DNA from: Candidatus Hydrogenedentota bacterium
GTDB lineage: Bacteria > Hydrogenedentota > Hydrogenedentia > Hydrogenedentales > GCA-2746185
Reading direction: 5' to 3'
DNA length: 33,187 bases
NCBI GenBank assembly: GCA_947486375.1
Contig: CANKTP010000022.1
Coordinates: forward strand, 1 to 33,187
In this document: positions 9,191 through 16,341 of the stretch, in pieces
How positions within the stretch are numbered: the first letter of the stretch is position 1
How the letters are laid out: each line of letters opens with the position of its first letter
Translations under genes and position numbers: made by a program
The notes under the pieces: model-generated
What the model saw: the letters and a program-made list of their open reading frames with translations, nothing else
What the model was told of the DNA's origin: nothing
Database searches by the model: none

Positions 9191-10732
9191 ATGCGCGCGA
9201 TTCGATGGGTTTTCACGGCGGGATGCATGCTCCTGGCGGCGATGGCGGCGTCAGCGGAATTGAAACTGCCGAGCGTGTTCGGCGATCACATGGTGCTCCA
9301 GCAAAAGTCGAAGGTGCCTGTGTGGGGCTGGGCCGATCCGGGCGACGAAGTCACCGTCGCATTCAACGGACAGACGCGCCGTGCCACCACCGACGCATCG
9401 GGCGAGTGGTCGGTCGAACTGAAATCGATGAAGCACGGCGGGCCCTTCGAGATGACGGTCTCGGCCGACGGCGAATCGAAGGTGTTCAAGGACGTGCTGA
9501 TTGGCGAGGTCTGGATTTGTTCGGGCCAGTCGAACATGCAGTGGACCGTGGCGATGGCGGGTAACCCCGAGAAGGAAATTGCCGACGGCAACCACCCGGG
9601 CATCCGCTTGTTCCAAGTAGAGCGGGTGACGGCGGAAACGCCGCAGGCCGACTGCAAGGCCACGTGGACGGCCTGCAACAGCGAGACCATCAAGGACTTC
9701 TCGGCGGTGGCGTATTTCTTCGGCCGGACCGTCCACCAGGAACTCGACATTCCCGTTGGTCTCATCCACACCTCGTGGGGCGGGACCCCTTCGGAAGCGT
9801 GGACGAGCCGTGCGAAACTCGAGGCCACGCCGCTGGCAAAACCCATACTCGAACGTTGGGACGCGATGGTCGCCGATTACCCGGCCGCCCGCCCGGTCTT
9901 TGACAAGGCCATCGGCGAATGGAACGAGGCCGCACGCAAAGCCAAGGAAGCGGGCCAGCCCGAACCGGCAAACAAACCCCAAGCGCCGCTCGCCCCCGAT
10001 AATCCCCACCGTCCGGCAAGCCTCTACAACGCAATGATTGCGCCGCTGGTCCCGTATGCGTTCCAGGGCGCGATTTGGTACCAAGGGGAGACCAACGCGG
10101 GCCGGGCCTATCAGTACCGCGAGATTTTTCCGGCAATGATTACCGACTGGCGCGAAACATGGGAAGCAAAGAAGCATCCTTTCCTCTTTGTGCAATTGGC
10201 GAATTTCATGGCGCGCAAGGACGAGCCCGGGGACTCCGCCTGGGCGGAACTCCGCGAAGCGCAATTGATGACGCTGCGCCTCAAGGACACGGGCATGGCG
10301 GTGATCATCGACATTGGCGAGGCCGAGGACATTCATCCGAAGAACAAACAGGATGTCGGGCGGCGACTGGGACTGGCCGCGCTCGCGGGGACTTACAAGA
10401 AGAAGATCGAATTCTCGGGTCCAATGTATAAATCGATGAAGGCGAAGGACAATGAAATCCGAGTGAGTTTCACGCACGCGAGCGGCCTCGAGGCCCGGGG
10501 CGGCGCGTTGAAGGGTTTCGCGGTCGCCGGGGAGGACAAGAAGTTTGTCTGGGCGGACGCCCGCATCGAGAAAAACACGGTGGTAGTCAGTGCCTCGGGC
10601 GTCACGATCCCGGTGGCAGTACGGTACGGGTGGGCCGACAATCCGGACGCCACGCTGTACAACGCGGCAGGACTTCCCGCGTCGCCGTTCCGCACCGACG
10701 ATTGGCCGGGCATCACGATCGATGCCCGATAA
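9191..10732 (+). CDS. Secreted sialate O-acetylesterase-like SGNH hydrolase
   Basis: 513 residues. A signal peptide (MRAIRWVFTAGCMLLAAMAASA) is followed by LKLPSVFGDHMVLQQ, the family opening. Next is a beta-rich domain (KVPVWGWADPGDEV), then the SGNH core: ICSGQSNMQW with the catalytic serine, the HTSWGGTPSEAW block, AIWYQGETNAG, and EAEDIHPKNKQDVGRRL carrying the catalytic Asp/His. Members remove O-acetyl groups from sialic acids or from plant and algal glycans outside the cytoplasm. The true substrate cannot be read from the sequence. AAAGGGA before the ATG serves as ribosome site. It is a single-gene unit with its own promoter, convergent with the DUF4870 gene. Confidence 0.93.
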   Translation: MRAIRWVFTAGCMLLAAMAASAELKLPSVFGDHMVLQQKSKVPVWGWADPGDEVTVAFNGQTRRATTDASGEWSVELKSMKHGGPFEMTVSADGESKVFKDVLIGEVWICSGQSNMQWTVAMAGNPEKEIADGNHPGIRLFQVERVTAETPQADCKATWTACNSETIKDFSAVAYFFGRTVHQELDIPVGLIHTSWGGTPSEAWTSRAKLEATPLAKPILERWDAMVADYPAARPVFDKAIGEWNEAARKAKEAGQPEPANKPQAPLAPDNPHRPASLYNAMIAPLVPYAFQGAIWYQGETNAGRAYQYREIFPAMITDWRETWEAKKHPFLFVQLANFMARKDEPGDSAWAELREAQLMTLRLKDTGMAVIIDIGEAEDIHPKNKQDVGRRLGLAALAGTYKKKIEFSGPMYKSMKAKDNEIRVSFTHASGLEARGGALKGFAVAGEDKKFVWADARIEKNTVVVSASGVTIPVAVRYGWADNPDATLYNAAGLPASPFRTDDWPGITIDAR

Positions 10733-10747
10733 TACCGACGAGCGGGA

Positions 10748-11134
10748 TTAGCTAATAAATCGGATGGAAAAGGGGTAGTCATAGGACCGCCCCTCGCTGG
10801 CGCGAACGCCCGCCATGATGGCCAGCGCGGCTTGAATTAGTAGGACGAGTCCCGGCGCCCAGAAAAAGAGCCAACCGATAACCAGCCATTTCAGCACGAC
10901 TATCGTCATCCATGTGATGAAGTAAATGATCGATGCTGTGATTTGGAAATTGACGGCGTCACGTCCGGCCCTGTCGATGAACGGATGGTCTTCCCGTTTG
11001 GATAGCCAGAGGATTAGCGGTAAGAAGATGGCCGCACCAGGAATCCACGTAAAGCATGCCAATCCGCCCAGATGGCAAAACATGGCCCACTGCCGCGTCT
11101 TCCTATCGGGTATATAGAGATCTTCGTCGTACAT
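10748..11134 (-). CDS. DUF4870 (Tic20-like) membrane protein
   Basis: About 128 residues, beginning MYDEDLYIPDRKTRQWAMF. Three to four hydrophobic segments follow: CHLGGLACFTWIPGAAIFLPLILW, then FQITASIIYFITWMTIVVL, then WAPGLVLLIQAALAIMAGV, ending YPFSIRFIS. The pattern with HPFIDRAGRDAVNFQ between the first two is that of DUF4870. The ORF track starts at a TTG (11182); the ATG at 11134 follows GGAGAGG closely and is a better start. It comes after the MshEN-CNB gene on the same strand. The family has no firmly known function. Confidence 0.85.
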   Translation of the reverse strand: MYDEDLYIPDRKTRQWAMFCHLGGLACFTWIPGAAIFLPLILWLSKREDHPFIDRAGRDAVNFQITASIIYFITWMTIVVLKWLVIGWLFFWAPGLVLLIQAALAIMAGVRASEGRSYDYPFSIRFIS

Positions 11135-11228
11135 GCTCGCCTCTCCCGCCCCGGACATGGGGCCGAGTTCCGTATCGTCCAATAAGACCAGCCCAACCGG
11201 ACTGCGGTTTTAATCGTTTCGGGGCCCC

Positions 11229-11248
11229 TTATCTTTATCTTTATCTTT
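11229..11248. repeat. Six-base tandem repeat making three in-frame stops
   Basis: On the plus strand TTATCT is repeated three times plus TT. Read on the minus strand it gives TAA-AGA-TAA-AGA-TAA, so the MshEN-CNB gene ends in three successive in-frame stops. It may be simple slippage expansion. Confidence 0.7.
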
Positions 11249-12662
11249 GGTTGGCCGTCCGGACACGTTCGCTCAGGAGAAGGATGATATTCATCAATAA
11301 CTGAATCGACGCTTCGCTCGAAATCAGGTTGTGAAAAATGTCGTCGCTTAGGCCGACCAGGGTGGCGGGTTCAAGGGCGACCGCGGTGGCGCTTCGGGGT
11401 TCGTCACTGATCCAGGCCATTTCTCCCAGGATGTCGCCGGGTCCAAGGGTGGCAATACGCTTGTCGCCGTCGCGAATGTCCACTTTGCCGGCCAAGACCA
11501 CGTAGAGCTCGTCACTTTGGTCGCCCTTGTTGAAGACGACTTCACCGGCATTGAATTCGGTGGACATGCCGGAAGCGAAGACTTTGGCCACATCGTTGGA
11601 ACTCAGCCCGCGAAATAGTTCCATTCGACGGGTAAGCACTTCGTATGTCTCGCGCATGCTGTCGCGCATGACATCGAGCATTTCTTGCATCATGAAGGAA
11701 GCGGCCGGGACCGAAGGCGCCGGCGCGGGCGGCGCCGCGGCGGCCACTGGCACGACGGTGTCGCCAGTATCCATGAACGCATTCACGATGGAATTCCCGT
11801 CGACGGCCGCGAGCGGCGCGGCATCCGGCTCGAACCGGGCCAGGGGAAGGCCAGCGGCGGCGGGAGCGGATGCGGGCGAAATCGCCTCGATGGGGGCGGG
11901 AATTGGTTCCGCGATGACCGCTTCCGGGGAAGCCGACGCCGTCGAGGTCACTGAAGCCACCGGCGGGGCGGGCGCCGGCGAACTCTTCGGTCTTTCGACC
12001 GACTTCGGCCCGAGCCCAAAATCCGCCGCAGTCATCTCTCGCGGGGCCCCGGTTGGCATTTTTTCGCCGAATAACTTCTTCACCACGGCCTGATAATGGC
12101 TATAGGCGCACAGAATAGGCTTAATCCGCAGCTCGGGGTTCAACTCCCGGATTTTCTCCAAGGCCCTCGAGTCGAGCGGGTTCACCATGGCCACGGTCAA
12201 GTTCTTCGCCAACTTGTCGATCGGCAGCAGTTGGTACTCCAGGCACACCGTCTCGGGAATCAACGAAAACAAGCCCGGATCGATCAGGTAGTCGAGCAGG
12301 CTCAGGTGCGGAATTTTGCACTGTTTCGCAAGGAAGGTAATCAGGGAGTTCTCGTCGAAATATCGCAAATCGACCAGGATTTGACCCAAGAAGCCCCCTT
12401 GCGATTTCTGGACATTGATGGCTTCCTCGAGCTGGCCCTGGCTGATATGCCCCTGTTCGATTAGCACCTCGGCCAGGGAGCGCTGCTCGGGCACGGCTTC
12501 GGGTGCCGCGCGGCGAGGGACCGGTGGGGACGCGGGAGAAACCCCAGGACGAATCCCGCTTCCGGCAGCGACAGAGGCGGCCGGGACAACCGACGGGCGG
12601 GACGGTGCCGGGGCAGGCGCGGCGGCCTCGGGTGTCTTGTCCTTGCCCCACATGATGCGCAT
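11241..12662 (-). CDS. MshEN (GspE N-terminal) plus cyclic-nucleotide-binding domain protein
   Basis: 473 residues, soluble. A proline/alanine-rich linker (about 10-60) leads to a GspE-N/MshEN domain with two 24-residue motifs, 62-85 (SLAEVLIEQG...) and 91-114 (FLGQILVDLR...). Their first residue, usually Arg in c-di-GMP binders, is Ser and Phe, while the final Gln is kept in both. The domain continues to GEKMPTGA. A second Pro/Ala linker follows, then a CNB domain (about 345-465) with FNKGDQSDELYVVLAGKVDI and a phosphate cassette-like LGEMAWISDEPRSATA. No ATPase or DNA-binding domain follows. Start ATG has GAGGTG at a 7-base spacing. It probably senses a nucleotide messenger and passes this to a partner; the partner and ligand are unknown. 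Confidence 0.88.
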   Translation of the reverse strand: MRIMWGKDKTPEAAAPAPAPSRPSVVPAASVAAGSGIRPGVSPASPPVPRRAAPEAVPEQRSLAEVLIEQGHISQGQLEEAINVQKSQGGFLGQILVDLRYFDENSLITFLAKQCKIPHLSLLDYLIDPGLFSLIPETVCLEYQLLPIDKLAKNLTVAMVNPLDSRALEKIRELNPELRIKPILCAYSHYQAVVKKLFGEKMPTGAPREMTAADFGLGPKSVERPKSSPAPAPPVASVTSTASASPEAVIAEPIPAPIEAISPASAPAAAGLPLARFEPDAAPLAAVDGNSIVNAFMDTGDTVVPVAAAAPPAPAPSVPAASFMMQEMLDVMRDSMRETYEVLTRRMELFRGLSSNDVAKVFASGMSTEFNAGEVVFNKGDQSDELYVVLAGKVDIRDGDKRIATLGPGDILGEMAWISDEPRSATAVALEPATLVGLSDDIFHNLISSEASIQLLMNIILLLSERVRTANQR

Positions 12663-12745
12663 GTCAATTCACCTCAAACGATTTGGTCGAAAAAAACCGG
12701 GGCCCGGGATAGATAGCTTCGATTGACCGCAAGTAGCCGACCCTG

Positions 12746-12774
12746 ATTTTATCATGCGTCCGGATGTTCATCAA
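12746..12774 (-). promoter_or_regulatory. Sigma70-like promoter of MshEN-CNB gene
   Basis: On the minus strand: TTGATG (12774-12769), 17 bases, TAAAAT (12751-12746). This is a good match with ideal spacing, giving a leader of roughly 80 bases before the ATG at 12662. It lies back-to-back with the promoter of the first MNT/HEPN module. Confidence 0.6.
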
Positions 12775-12796
12775 TTCGGCGCGAATCCGCGCGCCG

Positions 12797-12825
12797 TTGA
12801 TTCCCGCAGGCATACGGCCTAGAAT
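12797..12825 (+). promoter_or_regulatory. Promoter of MNT/HEPN module 1
   Basis: TTGATT (12797-12802), 17 bases, TAGAAT (12820-12825), 41 bases before the ATG. The same layout with TTGACT and TAGAAT recurs before module 2, and both spacers end in CGGCC. Conservation between the two copies, while other spacer bases differ, supports function. Confidence 0.65.
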
Positions 12826-12855
12826 CGGCCTTTCCGTGTGTGTTGTCCGAACGAT

Positions 12856-13027
12856 GACGAGGCCCCATGTCCACCGCATCCAAACTCGATTGCAAGGAAA
12901 TCCTCAAGGCCGTCCGCGCCATCCTCGAGCCGATGTACGGGGAGCGGCTTCGCGGTTTGGTGTTGTATGGCTCCGTCGCGCGGGGGGATTACGATGAGGA
13001 CAGCGACGTGGATATTTTGGTGTTGCT
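12856..13027 (+). repeat. Duplicated DNA segment, copy 1 (with 13762-13933)
   Basis: This stretch, from just before the start of the first MNT gene to about its codon 54, matches 13762-13933 with only about 13 differences in the coding 162 bases, nearly all silent. Similarity drops sharply beyond the segment. Confidence 0.85.
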
Positions 13028-13199
13028 GGATGAAGTGGGTAAGTATGGGGAAGAGATGCGGCGGCTTGGGACCATTCTGTATCCGCTTGCCTTGGGAGTC
13101 GATCACCGGATTAGCGCCAAGCCCGTGGCGGAGGCCGCATATCGACACGGAGAGATTCCGTTATATGTGAACGCGAGGCACGAGGGTATTGCAGGGTGA
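12867..13199 (+). CDS. MNT-type minimal nucleotidyltransferase, copy 1
   Basis: 110 residues, the minimal nucleotidyltransferase fold. The active-site motif GSVARGDYDEDSDVD (GS, ten residues, DxD) is complete and matches that of MntA-like antitoxins, which add AMP to a HEPN toxin partner to silence it. Its stop overlaps the GTG start of the HEPN gene (GTGA), the usual layout of such pairs. The first 54 residues differ at only one place from the second copy downstream, whereas the C-terminal half (from DEVGKYGEE) is much more divergent. That half probably contacts the cognate HEPN. A short GAGG precedes the ATG. Confidence 0.88.
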   Translation: MSTASKLDCKEILKAVRAILEPMYGERLRGLVLYGSVARGDYDEDSDVDILVLLDEVGKYGEEMRRLGTILYPLALGVDHRISAKPVAEAAYRHGEIPLYVNARHEGIAG

Positions 13200-13585
13200 T
13201 TGAGAGGGCACGGGCACACTGGGATAAGGCCTTGAGATTCTTGGCCACCGCGCGCGACGAATCCGATACGGATGTGGACTCTGCCGTGTCTCGGGCCTAT
13301 TACGCATCATTCCACGGGGTCTCCGCACTCTTTGCGTTGAGGGGTCAAGAATTTGCAAAACACGCCCACATCCGGTCCGCCTTGCATTTGCACCTCATCA
13401 AGACAGGCGAGTGGCCAACACCCCTCGGTTCGGATTACGACAAGCTCCTCGATCTTCGCGAGTCGGGCGACTATGGCGTGGAGATGGAGGTGGATTTTGA
13501 CGATGCCGTGTTTGCCGTCGATGCTGCAGCGCGAATTCTCGAAATGGTCCGCAGGAGCCACCCGGACATCTTCACGGAGGGCTGA
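13196..13585 (+). CDS. HEPN-domain protein, copy 1 (intact RNase motif)
   Basis: 129 residues, all helical. The HEPN signature SRAYYASFHG carries R33 and H40 (R-x6-H, within the R-x4-6-H RNase motif), so this copy could be an active RNA-cutting toxin. Later blocks include ALRGQEFAKHAHIRSALH and LLDLRESGDYG. It ends VRRSHPDIFTEG, close to the second copy's VRASHPDIFGDA. It starts at a GTG that overlaps the MNT stop. Together they form a probable toxin-antitoxin pair; activity is inferred from family knowledge. Confidence 0.87.
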   Translation: MIERARAHWDKALRFLATARDESDTDVDSAVSRAYYASFHGVSALFALRGQEFAKHAHIRSALHLHLIKTGEWPTPLGSDYDKLLDLRESGDYGVEMEVDFDDAVFAVDAAARILEMVRRSHPDIFTEG

Positions 13586-13691
13586 CCCGTTGTATTCGGA
13601 ATGCTCTCGAACCCGATGGATCGGGGAACCCGGGGTAGCCGCCTGCGGAATGGCGGTATGCATGGTCGCGCTGTCCAATGTCCGCGGGCCG

Positions 13692-13720
13692 TTGACTCAA
13701 CCCGGTGTCCGGCCTAGAAT
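13692..13720 (+). promoter_or_regulatory. Promoter of MNT/HEPN module 2
   Basis: TTGACT (13692-13697), 17 bases, TAGAAT (13715-13720), 52 bases before the ATG of the second MNT gene. It matches the promoter of module 1 in both boxes and spacing, so each module can be expressed separately. Confidence 0.65.
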
Positions 13721-13761
13721 GACTTCGGGCACAATTTCCCCCAATGCGTTGTCCAGATAGT

Positions 13762-13933
13762 GACGAGGTCCCATGTCGACCGCAGCCAAGCTCGATTGCA
13801 AGGAAATTCTCAAGGCCGTCCGCGCCATCCTCGAGCCGATGTATGGGGAGCGGCTTCGCGGGTTGGTGTTGTATGGTTCCGTCGCGCGGGGGGATTATGA
13901 TGAGGATAGCGACGTGGATATCCTTGTGTTACT
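13762..13933 (+). repeat. Duplicated DNA segment, copy 2 (with 12856-13027)
   Basis: Second copy of the repeat that covers the start and catalytic half of the MNT gene. Offset between the copies is 906 bases. Confidence 0.85.
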
Positions 13934-14108
13934 AAGCGACGTGGGGAATTTTGGGGAGGAACTCTGGCGCCTTGTGGGGGCGGTATACGATTTGTCTTGG
14001 GAAAAACTTGGGCGACCGATTAGCGTGAAGCCCGTGTCTGAAGACATATTCAAGTCCTCACTGTACCCACTCTATGTGAATGCGAGGCGGGAAGGAATTG
14101 CAGGGTGA
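13773..14108 (+). CDS. MNT-type minimal nucleotidyltransferase, copy 2
   Basis: 111 residues. The catalytic half is almost identical to copy 1 (S5A only in the first 54 residues), with an intact GSVARGDYDEDSDVD motif. The second half differs (SDVGNFGEELWRL...), until PLYVNARREGIAG at the end matches again. The stop overlaps the GTG of the second HEPN gene. Because the catalytic motif is kept while its HEPN partner has lost the motif histidine, it may act on a different target, or on the partner as a regulator. This is an inference. Confidence 0.87.
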   Translation: MSTAAKLDCKEILKAVRAILEPMYGERLRGLVLYGSVARGDYDEDSDVDILVLLSDVGNFGEELWRLVGAVYDLSWEKLGRPISVKPVSEDIFKSSLYPLYVNARREGIAG

Positions 14109-14494
14109 GCGAAATTGCCAGGGCGCTTTGGGAAAGGGCCGAAGAGGCGCTGGCGATTGCACGCATGGCGGTGGAGTTGGGGCCAAATTCCTCCGCCTCC
14201 CGCTCCTACTATGCTGCATTCCAAGCGCTAAGCGCCTATTTCGCGCTGCGCGGCAAGACATTCACGAAGCATGCCCAACTGCGCGCGGCATTCCATACAG
14301 ATCTCGTAAGACCGGGTGTGTGGCCCAAAAGTTTCGCCGAAGACTTTGGACGTCTCTGGGAGTCCCGCCAGACTGGTGACTATGGCGATATCCAGAAGAT
14401 CGACTCGGCTACCGCCTTGCGCGCCGTCGATGCGGCCACGAGGATTCTCGACAAAGTCCGTGCGAGTCACCCGGATATCTTCGGCGACGCTTGA
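14105..14494 (+). CDS. HEPN-domain protein, copy 2 (motif His replaced by Gln)
   Basis: 129 residues, the same length as copy 1 and clearly its paralogue. At the RNase motif the sequence reads SRSYYAAFQA: R33 is kept but the histidine at position 40 is glutamine (CAA, 14222-14224), one base from a histidine codon. RNA cleavage is therefore unlikely. The frame is otherwise intact (ALRGKTFTKHAQLRAAFH, SRQTGDYGD, VRASHPDIFGDA), so it is not an obvious pseudogene. It may be an inactive decoy, a binding partner or an immunity-like homologue. GTG start overlaps the MNT stop. Confidence 0.85.
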   Translation: MSEIARALWERAEEALAIARMAVELGPNSSASRSYYAAFQALSAYFALRGKTFTKHAQLRAAFHTDLVRPGVWPKSFAEDFGRLWESRQTGDYGDIQKIDSATALRAVDAATRILDKVRASHPDIFGDA

Positions 14495-14549
14495 GCGCGT
14501 AGGCGCTACTCTTTCCGTTCTTAGATACTCAACGGCGACGGAGAACGTG

Positions 14550-14795
14550 ATGGACGAGAACCACCCCGTGACAGTGATTATCGGAGTGGTTGTCCTTGTG
14601 CTGATGAACCCGATTTCGATGGCGGTGTCGCACGTGGCGCTGATTCTGGCGGGGCTTCAGAAGTTTTCGGGATCGATCGATGTGGCCGGCGAAAGCGGCT
14701 CCCGCCGCAGGGCGAAGAAGACGGGACTGGTTGCGTTGATTGGGCTCGTTGTCGTTCAGTGGGTATTTTGGACCCAATCAGGAGGGATCATCTGA
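14550..14795 (+). CDS. Small two-helix membrane protein, unknown
   Basis: 81 residues, MDENHPVTVIIGVVVLVL... with one long or two short membrane segments near the N-terminus and another near the end (GLVALIGLVVVQWVFW), joined by a basic loop (ESGSRRRAKKTG). GGAG (14540-14543) lies six bases before the ATG; the ORF track starts earlier, inside the HEPN gene. I do not recognise a family. It follows the second HEPN gene after 55 bases and could be expressed with it. Confidence 0.6.
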   Translation: MDENHPVTVIIGVVVLVLMNPISMAVSHVALILAGLQKFSGSIDVAGESGSRRRAKKTGLVALIGLVVVQWVFWTQSGGII

Positions 14796-14848
14796 ACGCG
14801 CGATGACGTTTGGCGAATTGGGGCACGAGAATTGACGAGGCCGACGGA

Positions 14849-14870
14849 GGGCAGACACATAGGTCTGCCC
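14849..14870. repeat. Perfect 8-bp palindrome between convergent genes
   Basis: GGGCAGAC-ACATAG-GTCTGCCC, followed by CCTAC. The stem is perfect and it sits in the 92-base gap where the small membrane protein and DUF1501 genes face each other. It looks like the GTAGGGGCAGACC-type intergenic palindromes common in some environmental bacteria (REP-like). It could also act as a two-way terminator, though no T-tract follows. Confidence 0.55.
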
Positions 14871-14887
14871 CTACGGAGTTCGTAGCG

Positions 14888-16318
14888 CTACGCAAGAATC
14901 TCCCTTACGACGTGCGCGGGTTCGACGCCGGTTAGGCGGGCGTCGAGGCCTTGGAAGCGGTAGGTGAAGCGGGAGTGGTCGAAGCCGAGTTGGTTGAGCA
15001 GGGTGGCGTGTAGATCGTGTACATGGACGCGCCCGCTGCCGACGTTGAAGCCTAGGTCGTCGCTTTCGCCGTAACTGATGCCGGGCTTGAACCCACCGCC
15101 GGCGACCCACATGGTGAAGGCGTTGGGATGGTGATCGCGGCCGTCGTCGCCGTCGCCTTGGACCATCGGGGTTCGTCCGAACTCGCCGCCCCAGACGACG
15201 ATGGTGTCCTCGAGCAGGCCGCGGGCCTTGAGGTCCTTGACGAGCGCGGCGCAGGCCTGGTCGGTGTTCTTGCAGTTCTTCTTGAGGTCCGCGCGCAGGT
15301 TGCCGTGCTGGTCCCAGGCCTCGTGGAAGAGTTGGACGAACCGCACGCCGCGCTCGACCAGGCGCCGCGCGAGGATGCAATTTTTTGCGAAGGACGGGAC
15401 TCCGGGTTCCGCGCCGTACATCTCGAGGATGTGCGCGGGTTCCTTCGAGATGTCCATCAGGTCGGGCGTGCTGGCCTGCATGCGGAACGCGAGCTCGTAG
15501 GAATCGATGCGCGTGGCGATCTCGGGATCGCCCATCACGTCGAGGCGGCGTCCGTTGAGTTGGCCGAGGGTGTCGAGCGTGTCGCGCTGGACCTGGTTGT
15601 CGACGCCGCCGGGGTTCGACAGGTACATGACCGGGTCGCCGGTGGTGCGGAACATGCAGCCCTCGTGGACCGACGGCAGGAAGCCGCTGCTCCACACGGC
15701 GGAACCGCCGCTCGGGCCTTTCGATCCTGAACTGAACACGACGAAGGCGGGGAGGTCTTTGTTCTCCGTGCCGAGACCGTAGCTGGCCCAGGACCCGAAA
15801 CTCGGGCGTCCGAATTGCTGCGAGCCGGTGCTCATGAGGACCTGCGCGGGGGCGTGGTTGAAGGCGTCCGTGGTCATGCTCTTGACGATCGTGATGTCGT
15901 CGACGATGCTCGCGAGATGCGGCATGAGTTCCGAGACCCACGCGCCGCCTTGGCCGTGTTGCGCGAAGTTGAAGCGCGTCCCGAGCAGCCGCGAATTCGG
16001 GTTGATGAAGGCCGCGCGGTATCCCTTCAGCAATTCGGGCGGCGGCAGGGTGCCGTCGAACTTGGTCAGGATCGGCTTGTGGTCGAGCAACTCGAACTGG
16101 CTCGGCGCGCCCGCCATGAAGAGATAGATGACGCGCTTGGCGCGCGGGGCGAAGTGGGGCGTCTTGATACCGACACCGCCCTCGCGGGCCATGGCCATCG
16201 GCGCGAGCATGTCGCTGAGCGCGAGCGTCCCAAGGCCGACCCCGCATTGCTGCAAAAACCAGCGGCGCGCGATTTGAGGACCGGCGGGATTCGTCCCGGG
16301 CGTATTTCCTTCAGGCAT
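14888..16318 (-). CDS. DUF1501 family protein with Tat-like signal
   Basis: 476 residues. The N-terminus has a twin-arginine-like export signal (ARRWFLQQCGVGLGTLAL), so the protein is probably moved folded across the membrane. The body resembles the alkaline-phosphatase/sulfatase-like fold of DUF1501: FAPRAKRVIYLFMAGAPSQFELLDHKP near the start, VFSSGSKGPSGGSAVW, FVQLFHEAWDQHGNL and VVWGGEFGRTPM with HHPNAFTMWVAGGGFKPG near the end. No substrate is established for the family. AGGAG lies seven bases before the ATG. It follows the PSD1 cytochrome gene by 23 bases, a very common pairing in Planctomycetes and relatives, where the two are thought to act together. Confidence 0.93.
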   Translation of the reverse strand: MPEGNTPGTNPAGPQIARRWFLQQCGVGLGTLALSDMLAPMAMAREGGVGIKTPHFAPRAKRVIYLFMAGAPSQFELLDHKPILTKFDGTLPPPELLKGYRAAFINPNSRLLGTRFNFAQHGQGGAWVSELMPHLASIVDDITIVKSMTTDAFNHAPAQVLMSTGSQQFGRPSFGSWASYGLGTENKDLPAFVVFSSGSKGPSGGSAVWSSGFLPSVHEGCMFRTTGDPVMYLSNPGGVDNQVQRDTLDTLGQLNGRRLDVMGDPEIATRIDSYELAFRMQASTPDLMDISKEPAHILEMYGAEPGVPSFAKNCILARRLVERGVRFVQLFHEAWDQHGNLRADLKKNCKNTDQACAALVKDLKARGLLEDTIVVWGGEFGRTPMVQGDGDDGRDHHPNAFTMWVAGGGFKPGISYGESDDLGFNVGSGRVHVHDLHATLLNQLGFDHSRFTYRFQGLDARLTGVEPAHVVREILA

Positions 16319-16341
16319 GACGGTACTCCTGTTACTCGCGG

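Noticed and set aside
9251-10477. 408-aa minus-strand ORF opposite the sialate O-acetylesterase
   Set aside because: Antisense shadow; no motif and no ribosome site.
12856-13933. Insertion sequence or CRISPR-like repeat
   Set aside because: Two copies only, and the repeat is the coding start of paralogous genes; no transposase, target-site duplication or spacer pattern.
14849-14870. Intrinsic terminator
   Set aside because: Good stem, but no run of T on either side; reported as a repeat instead.
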